Origin: Oscillospiraceae bacterium
Lineage (GTDB): Bacteria; Bacillota; Clostridia; Oscillospirales; Acutalibacteraceae
Reading direction: 5' to 3'
Assembly: GCA_015066625.1 (NCBI GenBank)
Contig: SVOC01000001.1
Span: 124,001-188,000, forward strand
Length of the DNA stretch: 64,000 nucleotides
Below the pieces are notes generated by a model. It was not told the origin of the DNA. It did not search any database and was given only the letters and a program-made list of their open reading frames with translations. The translations under genes were made by a program, and so were the position numbers. Shown piece by piece: positions 52,913-61,374 of this stretch (the stretch's first letter is position 1; every line of letters starts with the position of its first letter).

Positions 52913-54664
52913 ATGCGTGTTGTAATCGGTGAAGGCTCCTGCGGCGTTGCGGCAGGTGCATCAAAGGTACGCAGTGCAATTGAAGCTCTTATGACTGCAA
53001 ACGAGCCTTTCGTTCTCGGCAGTACGGGCTGTATCGGTATGTGCTTCCTTGAACCCATTGTTGACCTCTATGAGGGCAAGGAGCTTGTAAAGCGTCTTGT
53101 GAAGGTTACGGCAGACGATGCGAAGGCTGTTGTTGAAGCGGCAAGAAGCGGTGATTTGTCACTTGTTGAAGAACTTGCGATTACTGCCGAAGATGAAGAA
53201 TTTCTTTCAAGGCAGACAAGAATCGCTCTGCGTCACTGCGGACTTATTGACCCCGTATCTCTTGATGATTACAGAGAAGCCGACGGCTATCAGGCTCTCG
53301 AAAAGGCACTTAAAACAATGACTCCCGAACAGGTTATTGAAGAAATCAAGATTTCGGGTCTTGCAGGCAGAGGCGGTGCAGGCTTCCCCACCTGGTTCAA
53401 GTGGAATGCGGCGCGTCAGAGCCCCGGCGATGAGAAGTATCTCATCTGCAACGCCGACGAAGGTGACCCCGGTGCTTTTATGGACAGAGCCGTTATCGAA
53501 TCAGACCCCCACAGCCTTATTGAAGGTATGCTTATCGGTGCATATGCAATCGGTGCAAAGGAAATGATTGTCTATGTCCGTGCGGAATATCCTCTTGCAA
53601 TAACTCACCTTGAAATCGCCATTGAGCAGGCAAAGAAGGCTAATCTTCTGGGCGAAAACATACTGGGTACGGGCTTCTCCTGCGATATGAGAATCAAAGC
53701 AGGTGCAGGTGCATTTGTGTGCGGCGAAGAAACCGCACTTATCGAATCCCTTGAAGGCAAACGCGGTATGCCCAGGCTCAAGCCTCCCTTCCCTGCACAG
53801 AAGGGCTATACGGATAAGCCTTCAAATATAAACAATGTTGAAACATTCGCAAATGTTTCCTGGATTATCAATAACGGCGGTGAGGCTTTTGCCGCAATGG
53901 GTACGGAAAACAGCAAGGGCACAAAGGTTTTTGCACTTACGGGCAAAATACGTAAAGGCGGTCTTGTTGAAATACCTATGGGCAAAACTCTCCGTGATGT
54001 TATTTACGGCATCGGCGGCGGTATCCGTGACGATAAGGAATTCAAAGCCGTGCAGATGGGCGGACCATCGGGCGGATGTATTCCTGCACACCTGCTCGAT
54101 ACGGTTATTGATTATAAGGCACTTGCCGCAACGGGCGCAATTATGGGCTCAGGCGGTATGGTTGTTATGGATGAAAGCACCTGTATGGTGGGTATGGCTA
54201 AATTTTTCCTTGATTTCACAGCCCTTGAATCCTGCGGTAAATGCGTGCACTGCCGTATAGGCACTGCAAGAATGCAGGAAGTTCTTACCCGTATCGTAAA
54301 AGGCGAAGGCAAGGAAGGGGATATCGAGCTTCTTAAAGAGCTTTGCGAAGCGGTCAAGGACGGTGCACTCTGCGGTCTGGGTCAGACAGCACCAAACCCC
54401 GTGCTTACAACCATAAGATATTTCAGAAACGAATACGAAGCACATATCAAGAATAAGAAGTGCCCTGCCAAGGAATGCGTTGACCTGCTTACTTACTCCA
54501 TTGATGCGGATAAGTGTAAGGGCTGTACTCTCTGTGCAAAGAAGTGCCCTGCCAAGGCAATCAGCGGCGAGGTCAAAAAGGCACATATCATTGATGATAA
54601 TATCTGTATCCGCTGCGGTCAGTGTGTGAATTCCTGCCGCTTCGGTGCAATAATCGTAGAATAA
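52913..54664 (+). CDS. NuoF-like NAD- and FMN-binding subunit (StnB/HydB-like)
   Basis: 583 residues. Thioredoxin-like N-terminal domain with C10 and GSTGCIGMC (C40, C44). FMN site ISGLAGRGGAGFPTWFKWN (about 143-161), NAD-site segment GAGAFVCGEETALIESLEG (about 264-282), and the [4Fe-4S] site ESCGKCVHCRIG ... GALCGLG. A C-terminal extension carries two ferredoxin clusters: CKGCTLCAKKCP and CIRCGQCVNSC. This architecture is that of HydB/StnB in electron-bifurcating complexes, not of complex I, which lacks both the N-terminal thioredoxin domain and the C-terminal ferredoxin. It starts one base after the nuoE-like stop. Confidence 0.93.
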   Translation: MRVVIGEGSCGVAAGASKVRSAIEALMTANEPFVLGSTGCIGMCFLEPIVDLYEGKELVKRLVKVTADDAKAVVEAARSGDLSLVEELAITAEDEEFLSRQTRIALRHCGLIDPVSLDDYREADGYQALEKALKTMTPEQVIEEIKISGLAGRGGAGFPTWFKWNAARQSPGDEKYLICNADEGDPGAFMDRAVIESDPHSLIEGMLIGAYAIGAKEMIVYVRAEYPLAITHLEIAIEQAKKANLLGENILGTGFSCDMRIKAGAGAFVCGEETALIESLEGKRGMPRLKPPFPAQKGYTDKPSNINNVETFANVSWIINNGGEAFAAMGTENSKGTKVFALTGKIRKGGLVEIPMGKTLRDVIYGIGGGIRDDKEFKAVQMGGPSGGCIPAHLLDTVIDYKALAATGAIMGSGGMVVMDESTCMVGMAKFFLDFTALESCGKCVHCRIGTARMQEVLTRIVKGEGKEGDIELLKELCEAVKDGALCGLGQTAPNPVLTTIRYFRNEYEAHIKNKKCPAKECVDLLTYSIDADKCKGCTLCAKKCPAKAISGEVKKAHIIDDNICIRCGQCVNSCRFGAIIVE

Positions 54665-54677
54665 AGGAGGCGGCAAA

Positions 54678-56705
54678 ATGGAACAGATTAAGGTTACGAT
54701 AAACGGCAAGGAATGTTTTGCAAACAAAGGCGAAACCGTGCTGAATATAGCCGCCGCAAACGGCATTGAGATTCCCAACCTCTGCTATAACGGACAGCTC
54801 AAACTTTACGGCGCCTGCGGTCTTTGCCTTGTTGAGGCTGAGGGTATGCCCAAGCTTATGAGAGCCTGTGCAACCGTTGCCGCGGACGGAATGGTGCTCA
54901 GCAGTGAAACTCCCAGAGTAAAAAAGGCAAGAAAAATTGCCCTTGAACTCATTATGAGCGACCATGAGGGCGACTGTGTTGCACCTTGCTCACTTAACTG
55001 CCCTGCACACACCGATATTCAGGGCTACCTTAAAGCCATTGCAAACGGCGACGATAAGGAAGCTGTAAAAATAATCAAAGAGAAAATTCCCATTCCCGCA
55101 TCAATCGGCAGAGTTTGTCCTCATCCCTGCGAATCGCACTGCCGCAGAAGGCTTGTTGAAGAGCCCCTTTCGGTTGCGTATCTCAAAGCTTTTGCTGCGG
55201 ATAACGACCTTGCTTCCGATGACCCCTATACCGCAGTCTGCGAGGAGTCAACGGGCAAAAAGGTTGCGGTTATCGGCGGCGGTCCCGCAGGTCTGACGGC
55301 GGCATATTATCTCCGTCTTTCGGGTCACGATGTAACAATTTATGAAGCAATGCCCGAAATGGGCGGTATGCTCCGCTACGGCATTCCCGAATACCGTCTG
55401 CCCAAGGCCGTGCTTGCAAAAGAGGTTGAAGCCATTGCGAAGCTTGGCGTTGAAATGAAAAACAGCGTTAAAGTCGGCAAGGATATTTCTTTTGAAGAAA
55501 TCAGGAACGGTGCGGATGCCGTGCTTGTAACCGTAGGTGCATGGAAAGGCAGCAGTATGCGCTGCAAGGGCGAAGAGCTTGAAGGCGTGCTCAGCGGCAT
55601 TGATTTCCTCCGTGAAGTCAATATGGGCAATATTCCCGAAATCGGCAAAAATGTTGCCGTTGTGGGCGGCGGTAACACCGCAATGGATGCCTGCCGTACA
55701 GCCGTCAGATGCGGTGCCGAAAATGTTTATGTAATTTACAGAAGAACAAGAGCGGAAGCTCCTGCTGAGGATATAGAAATCGAAGAAGCAATTGAAGAAG
55801 GCGTAGAATTCCTTTTCCTTACAAATCCCGATGAAATCATCGGTGAAAACGGTAAAGTAAAGGCTGTGAAGCTTCAGATTATGGAGCTTGGCGAGCCTGA
55901 TGCATCAGGCAGAAGGAAGCCCGTACCCGTTGAAGGTGCATTCAGAATACTTGACGTTGATACGGTTATTTCTGCTATCGGTCAGAAATACGCTCCCTCG
56001 GGTCTTGAAGCAATCGGTACAACAGGTTGGGGAACAATTCAGGCAGACGAAACAACCTGCCTTACGGATATTGACGGCGTGTTTGCCGCAGGAGACGCAA
56101 CAAACAACGGTGCATCAATCGCCATTGATGCCATTGCAGAGGCAAATGTTGCAGCAAGAGCAATCAACGCATATCTTCTCGGTATGCCCATGGATTTCCC
56201 CAAGCCCTATTACTCAGAGCGTAAAGTAACCGCAGAAATGCTTGCCGACCGTGAAAAGAAGGCAAGGGCGGTTATGTCTGTCAAAGACCCCGAATACAGA
56301 AAGCATAATTTTGATGCTGTGCTCAACGGCTTCACCGAAGAGCAGGCAAGAAACGAAGCAAAACGCTGCCTTGAATGCGGCTGCCACGATTTCAAGGATT
56401 GCCGTCTTATCAAATATGCTAACTTTGACCCCATTGACCCTGCAAGGCTTGCAGGCGAAAAGCACGCTTGCTTTAAGGAAACAAGGCTTGTTACCATTGA
56501 GCGTGACCAGGGCAAATGTATTCTCTGCAATATGTGTGTCCGTGCCTGTAAGGAGATTGCGGGCGAGAGCATTCTCGGCCTTGTGGGAAGAGGCTTCAAA
56601 ACGGTTATCAAGCCCGAATTCGAGGGCAGTGGAAGAATTGCCGTTTGTAAGGATTGCCGCAAGTGTGCTGAGGTCTGCCCCACAGGTGCACTGAAAATTT
56701 TATAA
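54678..56705 (+). CDS. GltD-like flavoprotein with N-terminal [2Fe-2S] and C-terminal ferredoxin domains (StnA-like)
   Basis: 675 residues. Residues 1-80 are a [2Fe-2S] ferredoxin (C36, C47-x2-C50, C64). Cysteines at 100, 104, 109 and 147, 151, 155 form GltD/NfnB-type iron-sulfur sites (CVAPCSLNC, CPHPCESHC). Residues about 195-530 hold FAD- and NADP-binding folds (VIGGGPAGLTAA and VAVVGGGNTAMDAC, then GVFAAGDATNNGASI). The C terminus has [4Fe-4S] motifs CILCNMCVRAC and CKDCRKCAEVC. No hydrogenase H-cluster is present. It takes the place of HydA in the operon, so the complex should couple NAD, NADP and ferredoxin. Confidence 0.9.
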   Translation: MEQIKVTINGKECFANKGETVLNIAAANGIEIPNLCYNGQLKLYGACGLCLVEAEGMPKLMRACATVAADGMVLSSETPRVKKARKIALELIMSDHEGDCVAPCSLNCPAHTDIQGYLKAIANGDDKEAVKIIKEKIPIPASIGRVCPHPCESHCRRRLVEEPLSVAYLKAFAADNDLASDDPYTAVCEESTGKKVAVIGGGPAGLTAAYYLRLSGHDVTIYEAMPEMGGMLRYGIPEYRLPKAVLAKEVEAIAKLGVEMKNSVKVGKDISFEEIRNGADAVLVTVGAWKGSSMRCKGEELEGVLSGIDFLREVNMGNIPEIGKNVAVVGGGNTAMDACRTAVRCGAENVYVIYRRTRAEAPAEDIEIEEAIEEGVEFLFLTNPDEIIGENGKVKAVKLQIMELGEPDASGRRKPVPVEGAFRILDVDTVISAIGQKYAPSGLEAIGTTGWGTIQADETTCLTDIDGVFAAGDATNNGASIAIDAIAEANVAARAINAYLLGMPMDFPKPYYSERKVTAEMLADREKKARAVMSVKDPEYRKHNFDAVLNGFTEEQARNEAKRCLECGCHDFKDCRLIKYANFDPIDPARLAGEKHACFKETRLVTIERDQGKCILCNMCVRACKEIAGESILGLVGRGFKTVIKPEFEGSGRIAVCKDCRKCAEVCPTGALKIL

Positions 56706-56710
56706 GATGT

Positions 56711-56754
56711 AAACCCTGCTTTACAAGGAATTTTCCGTTTGTAAAGCGGGGTTT
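56711..56754 (+). terminator. terminator after the flavin-complex operon
   Basis: 16 bp stem AAACCCTGCTTTACAA / TTGTAAAGCGGGGTTT with one G-T pair and a 12-base loop, followed by CTTGTTTCTG. The T run is interrupted. Confidence 0.82.
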
Positions 56755-56755
56755 C

Positions 56756-56783
56756 TTGTTTCTGTCGGTCAGAATGCTATAAT
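56756..56783 (+). promoter_or_regulatory. promoter of the 60-residue membrane protein
   Basis: TTGTTT (56756-56761), 16 bases, TATAAT (56778-56783) with extended TGc. The ATG follows about 15 bases after the expected start site. Confidence 0.68.
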
Positions 56784-56804
56784 CATCACGAAAGGAGTGA
56801 TTAC

Positions 56805-56987
56805 ATGGCATTCGTTGGTTTCTGGATGATACCCCTTGCAATTGTTGTGGGGATAATCGAAAAAGTTCTTTCGGTTTTCGGTTTTGACCTTATGGAATGG
56901 CTCAGCAGACCCGAAACTCTTGACGGCTTTGAGAGAATACTTGAAATCGCCGTGAATTTTGTGGGCAGAATATCGTCATATTTTTAA
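56805..56987 (+). CDS. 60-residue membrane protein of unknown function
   Basis: 60 residues, MAFVGFWMIPLAIVVGIIEK at the start, one N-terminal helix (about 4-26) and a second amphipathic helix at the C terminus (ERILEIAVNFVGRISSYF). GAAAGGAG is 7 bases upstream. It has its own promoter, and terminators lie on both sides, so it is a free-standing gene. Not recognised as a known toxin, but a small two-helix membrane peptide in this setting could be one. Confidence 0.65.
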   Translation: MAFVGFWMIPLAIVVGIIEKVLSVFGFDLMEWLSRPETLDGFERILEIAVNFVGRISSYF

Positions 56988-57000
56988 TTTTATAAAGCAA

Positions 57001-57032
57001 AAGACCTCCGTGGAAAAATCCTCGGAGGTCTT
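57001..57032. terminator. bidirectional terminator between small ORF and mannosidase gene
   Basis: 10 bp perfect stem AAGACCTCCG / CGGAGGTCTT with a 12-base loop; minus-strand side continues TTTTGCTTT. Confidence 0.85.
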
Positions 57033-57044
57033 ATTCGTGTTGAA

Positions 57045-60000
57045 TTACTTTACTTTAACTTTGTAGCACTTGATTTCAAAGGGATTGATTTCAAAGCTCA
57101 TTGTGCTGCCGTTTGCTATATCTGCCGCAACATCCTCACGTTCAAGGAGGTTACACTCTGTAACGCCTGCGATTTCTGCAAAGAACTGAACGTTAACCTT
57201 TGTTCTTCTGCCTGATTTTTCAACAAAACGCACGATGTATGCATCTTCATCTTCGCACTTCTTGACTGCTTCAAGAGTAACGTTCCTGCCGTCGACGCTG
57301 ATGAATGAACCGCTTTCATCACCCTTTGCACCTTCTGCAAGCTCAACGGGAAGCATGGGATTGTTGATTTCAAGACCTCTTACCAGAGTTTCAGCATCCT
57401 TCCAGCAGCCTGCGTGGGGGTAGAGTGAGTATGTGAAGTAGTGGTCGCCTCTGTCCGATTTGGGGTCGGGGTTCATGGGCGCTTTGAGAAGTGTGATAAT
57501 CATTCTCTGACCGTCAACCTCGTAGCCGTACTTGCAGTCATTGAGGATTGAAAGACCGTAGCCGTCTTCTGACATGTCGATGAAGTTATGAGCGGAAACC
57601 TCAAACTTTGCCTTGTCATAGGGATTGTGGCGGTAGTTTGAGCTTTCGATTGTTGCGTAAGCAATATCTCTGGTGAACTTCTGAGCCTTGATATCAACAT
57701 CGAAGCCTACTTTAAGAAGCTTTTCCTGCTCGTGCCAGCTGATAAAAGTATCAAAATCAATTCTGTCAAGGTCATTATAAAGGATAATGTTCTGTTTCAG
57801 AACGGATTTCATTATGTTCTTTGAGATTGTAACGCAGGTGAATACATCGCCGCTTACAACGCTTTCAACCTTGCCTGCCTCTGTGTCAAACTGACGGTCT
57901 GTGTATGTTGCAACGATATCCCATGCATCGTACTTGCCGGGAAGGTCTTCATAAATGCGGAATACGTTACCCTTGCCTTCAAGAACTTCTCTGCCGTTCT
58001 TCTTGTCGAAGATTGAAACAAGCTCTGCGGCTGAATCGAATTTAAGGCTGAATGATGCGTTTTCGATATCTGCGCTTTCAACTGCCTTAGCTTCGGGTAC
58101 TGCAGAATCCTTGGTGTAGTATACCTTGTAGCCTACTGCGGGAACATCCTTTGCAACGAAAACAAGAACCTTTGTGCCGTCAAGCTTTGTGTAAGCCTGA
58201 ACGGGAACCTTGTTGCCTTCCGTATCGTAGATTTCAACATCCTTGTAGGGAAGCTCAACCTTTGATGTTGCGGCAACGCCGAGAGAATTGAACAGTGCAA
58301 AGGGCTTGCCGTATTTTGCTTCGCCGCTGATATTGCCTGCGATGGTGTTGAGTGCTTCGTCACGGACCGATTCACCGATTGCGATGATATCGTCATAGAT
58401 AGCGCAAAGGTCGCCGAATACTTCGGTGATATGTGAACCGGGAAGTGAATCGTGGAACTGGTTTGTGAGAATCATCTGCCAGCCTTCGTTAAGCTTTTCA
58501 AGAGGATACTCGTAACCGTATTTCATTGCAATTGAAGCAAAGATTTCAGCCTGACGGTAAAGATTTTCGCTGTATCTGTTAAGCTTTTTAAGGAGAGCCT
58601 TTGTGGTGTGAACGCCTCTGTGCTCTTCAAGGTAAAGCTCGTCTTTCCATGTGGGAATATTTGTTTCGGTAGCATTTGCCTTCATTCTTGCAAGCGAATC
58701 TTCAATCTTGCTTGTTTTGGTTTCGGGCAGACCGGGGAAGCTCTTGTAACGCTTTACATATTCAAGCATTTCGGTGTCAACACCGCCGCCGCCGTCACCC
58801 CAGCCGTAGCAATACATTGATTCGCCGATGGTTGCTTTGTCGGTATATTTCTTCCAGTTCATCTTCAGTGAGTCAGCCTCAACTGTGCCGATGAAGTGAG
58901 TGGGAGGAACAATTGAGAATACCTTTGAGCCGTCGGGGCCTTCCCACCAGAAGGTGCTGTACTGCCAGGGGTTTGTATCGTTCCAGATACCCATTTTGTG
59001 AGTTACGAAATATTTAACGCCTGCCTTCTTGAGGATCTGAGGCATTGCGTAGCCGTTGCCGAATACGTCGGGCACCCAGCAGGTTTTGGGAGTGATGCCA
59101 AAGGTTTTTTCTGCATATCTTACGCCGTGGAGAAGCTGACGCACGAATGATTCACCTGAAACAAGGTTACAGTCGGGCTCAACCCACATTGCGCCGATGT
59201 ATTCCCATCTGCCTTCTTCAATGCGCTGCTTAACCTGCTTGAACATATTGGGGTAGCGCTTTTCCATTTCGATATACGTAGGAGCGGTGCTTTGTGAGAA
59301 AATGAAGTCGGGATACTGCTCCATAAGGCGAAGCATAGTTGCGTGTGTTCTGCCAAGCTTACGCACATACTCCTTGTATGCCCACATAAAGACGATGTCG
59401 AGATGTGAGTTGCCTACAAGTGAAAGAGTGCCTTCCGTCTTATAGTTGGGGTTGTTGTAAACCTTTTCTTTGAGAACCTTCTGAGCTTCAAGAAGACCTG
59501 CCTTGAACTCGTCGCCGTCAACATCAAAGTTAACGTGAGTGAAGGCTTCCTTGAGGGCAGCTCTGATGATTTCAGCAAGACCTGTATCAAGCACGGGCAT
59601 AAAGAGTGCGTTGAAAACAGCCTTGAAATCCCAGTAAACTTCCTCGATTACGGGGTCAACAACGCCGATGAATGAGCAGGAGAGAGTTTTTACGGTTGAT
59701 TCGTTTGAATGCCATACATAGTATGATTCAATGTCAACATCGTAGTGCTTGCCTGCCTCTGCTTCGTTTGAAAGAAGCACGCTGTTGCGGAATGGATCAA
59801 GACCCTGATAGGGCTCGCCGTTGAGTGAAAGAAGTGAGTCGCCGCCGAAATAAACGTTGAGTGTAACCTTCTTGCCTGCGAATCTTTCGGGGATATCGAA
59901 TGAATTCTTGAAGAATGCACTCCAACCGTTGTTACCCCACTTATCGCCTACGTTAAGGTCCTTCCATTCGTCATAAAGATATTCATAATCGCCGATGCCT

Positions 60001-60209
60001 TTGTAGATGCATTCCTTCATCTTCCAGGCAGGGAGTGATTCAATGTCTGTGTAGATTCTCTTTTTGAGAGTTTTGAGCTTTACGTTAACAACGTCGTCAA
60101 AGGAGAAAATGCCTCTCTGCTTGCCTTTTGTGGCATCACGCCAGTCGTCAACATGAGCATCCATTGCGTCAAGAGCCGCAACAGCGTCAAAATTTTTGAT
60201 TTCTGCCAA
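57045..60209 (-). CDS. GH38 alpha-mannosidase
   Basis: 1054 residues from a TTG start at 60209, AAGGAAG upstream. No signal peptide, so cytosolic. N-terminal accessory beta domain (about 1-255), then the GH38 catalytic domain with GNSHLDIVFMWAYKEYVRKL (metal-binding His269 and Asp271) and catalytic nucleophile Asp381 in WVPDVFGNGYAMP. Middle and C-terminal domains follow (about 600-1054). Cleaves alpha-mannosidic bonds, perhaps from N-glycans, mannan fragments or phosphorylated mannosides. Its promoter is divergent from the HAD-GH38 operon, so the locus is a mannoside-processing pair. Confidence 0.92.
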   Translation of the reverse strand: MAEIKNFDAVAALDAMDAHVDDWRDATKGKQRGIFSFDDVVNVKLKTLKKRIYTDIESLPAWKMKECIYKGIGDYEYLYDEWKDLNVGDKWGNNGWSAFFKNSFDIPERFAGKKVTLNVYFGGDSLLSLNGEPYQGLDPFRNSVLLSNEAEAGKHYDVDIESYYVWHSNESTVKTLSCSFIGVVDPVIEEVYWDFKAVFNALFMPVLDTGLAEIIRAALKEAFTHVNFDVDGDEFKAGLLEAQKVLKEKVYNNPNYKTEGTLSLVGNSHLDIVFMWAYKEYVRKLGRTHATMLRLMEQYPDFIFSQSTAPTYIEMEKRYPNMFKQVKQRIEEGRWEYIGAMWVEPDCNLVSGESFVRQLLHGVRYAEKTFGITPKTCWVPDVFGNGYAMPQILKKAGVKYFVTHKMGIWNDTNPWQYSTFWWEGPDGSKVFSIVPPTHFIGTVEADSLKMNWKKYTDKATIGESMYCYGWGDGGGGVDTEMLEYVKRYKSFPGLPETKTSKIEDSLARMKANATETNIPTWKDELYLEEHRGVHTTKALLKKLNRYSENLYRQAEIFASIAMKYGYEYPLEKLNEGWQMILTNQFHDSLPGSHITEVFGDLCAIYDDIIAIGESVRDEALNTIAGNISGEAKYGKPFALFNSLGVAATSKVELPYKDVEIYDTEGNKVPVQAYTKLDGTKVLVFVAKDVPAVGYKVYYTKDSAVPEAKAVESADIENASFSLKFDSAAELVSIFDKKNGREVLEGKGNVFRIYEDLPGKYDAWDIVATYTDRQFDTEAGKVESVVSGDVFTCVTISKNIMKSVLKQNIILYNDLDRIDFDTFISWHEQEKLLKVGFDVDIKAQKFTRDIAYATIESSNYRHNPYDKAKFEVSAHNFIDMSEDGYGLSILNDCKYGYEVDGQRMIITLLKAPMNPDPKSDRGDHYFTYSLYPHAGCWKDAETLVRGLEINNPMLPVELAEGAKGDESGSFISVDGRNVTLEAVKKCEDEDAYIVRFVEKSGRRTKVNVQFFAEIAGVTECNLLEREDVAADIANGSTMSFEINPFEIKCYKVKVK

Positions 60210-60243
60210 ATTATATCTTCCTTTCCGAAGTGATATCTTTTAC

Positions 60244-60272
60244 AGTATATCATCATAATCCGTACATTTCAA
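60244..60272 (-). promoter_or_regulatory. promoter of the minus-strand mannosidase gene
   Basis: Minus strand TTGAAA, 17 bases, TATACT with extended TGa. Divergent from 60305-60333. Confidence 0.75.
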
Positions 60273-60304
60273 TATAAAAACTTTTTAAATATTCAAAAAT
60301 TGGA

Positions 60305-60333
60305 TTTACTTATTTGCTTTAATGTGATAAAAT
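60305..60333 (+). promoter_or_regulatory. promoter of the HAD-GH38 operon
   Basis: TTTACT (60305-60310), 17 bases, TAAAAT (60328-60333) with extended TGa. Confidence 0.65.
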
Positions 60334-60367
60334 GACTTGTGATTTTAGCTTTGAAAGGAAAATTCGG

Positions 60368-61363
60368 ATGTTACTTGACAAAACAATCAATATCCCCGAT
60401 CTGGGTCTTATCGGCCCCGACAGCGGATTTCATCTCCTCGAAACAACAGAGGACGGCAAATTTATAAGCGGCAAAAACGGCGTTGACTGTATTGTTGCAA
60501 CGGGTGACAAGAAGGTTGAGTTTGTTTCCTTCGGCAGTCATACGCTGGCAGGTGTCAAATCCGCCATTGCATACCCCGTTTATTATCCCGTTTACCCCGT
60601 AAAGACCGAATATCCCCTTAATGCAGTGCTTATGGATCTTGACGGCACCACCGTACGCAGTGAGGATTTCTGGATATGGATTATTCAGATGAGCACCGCA
60701 AGTATGCTGGGAAATCCCAAGTTTGAGCTTGAAGATGCTGACCTTCCCTTTGTTTCGGGTCACAGTGTTTCGGAGCATTTACAGTATTGTATCGATAAAT
60801 ACTGTCCCGGCGAATCTCTTGAAAAAGCCCGTAATTTCTACTTTGAGCATACTCACAGAGAGATGGAAGAAATTATGGCAGGCAGAGGCAAGGAGGGTGC
60901 ATTCACTCCCACCGAAGGCGTCAAGGATTTCCTTCTTGAGCTCAAAGATATGGGTGTTAAAATCGGTCTTGTTACCTCCGGTCTTTACGAAAAGGCGTGG
61001 CCCGAAATTCTTTCCGCATTCCGTACTCTCGGTATGGGCGACCCCAAGGATTTCTACGATGCAATCATTTCCGCAGGATTTCCTCTGCGCAAAGGCAGTG
61101 TAGGTACTCTCGGCGAGCTTTCACCCAAGCCCCATCCCTGGCTTTATTCCGAAACCTCAATTGTAGGTCTGGGCGAGGCTTTCGCAGACAGAAACAGAGT
61201 TGTGGGCATTGAGGACAGCGGCGCAGGTGCCTGCTCCGTGCGTCTTGCAGGCTACACAACAATCGGTATTGCAGGCGGTAACATCGAATCAAGCGGCACA
61301 AAGGCTGTTTGCTCTCATTTCTGCAACAATTTTGAAGAAATTATGAAAGTCATTAAAGGATAA
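60368..61363 (+). CDS. HAD family phosphatase with N-terminal extension
   Basis: 331 residues from ATG 60368, AAGGAA upstream. HAD motifs: I in LMDLDGTTVRSEDFW (about 93-107; Asp nucleophile), II in LVTSGLYEKAW, III with Lys in SPKPHPWLY and IV in VVGIEDSGAGACSVR. The N-terminal 90 residues (LLDKTINIPDLGLIGPDSGF, YPVYYPVYPV) are not part of the HAD fold and are not recognised. It lies 11 bases before the second GH38 gene, so a sugar phosphate from a phosphorylated mannoside is a plausible substrate. That is inference. Confidence 0.85.
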   Translation: MLLDKTINIPDLGLIGPDSGFHLLETTEDGKFISGKNGVDCIVATGDKKVEFVSFGSHTLAGVKSAIAYPVYYPVYPVKTEYPLNAVLMDLDGTTVRSEDFWIWIIQMSTASMLGNPKFELEDADLPFVSGHSVSEHLQYCIDKYCPGESLEKARNFYFEHTHREMEEIMAGRGKEGAFTPTEGVKDFLLELKDMGVKIGLVTSGLYEKAWPEILSAFRTLGMGDPKDFYDAIISAGFPLRKGSVGTLGELSPKPHPWLYSETSIVGLGEAFADRNRVVGIEDSGAGACSVRLAGYTTIGIAGGNIESSGTKAVCSHFCNNFEEIMKVIKG

Positions 61364-61374
61364 GGAGAACGGTT

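Noticed and set aside
52415..56705. Respiratory complex I or an iron-only hydrogenase operon
   Set aside because: There are no membrane Nuo subunits and no H-cluster cysteine motifs; the third subunit is GltD-like instead.
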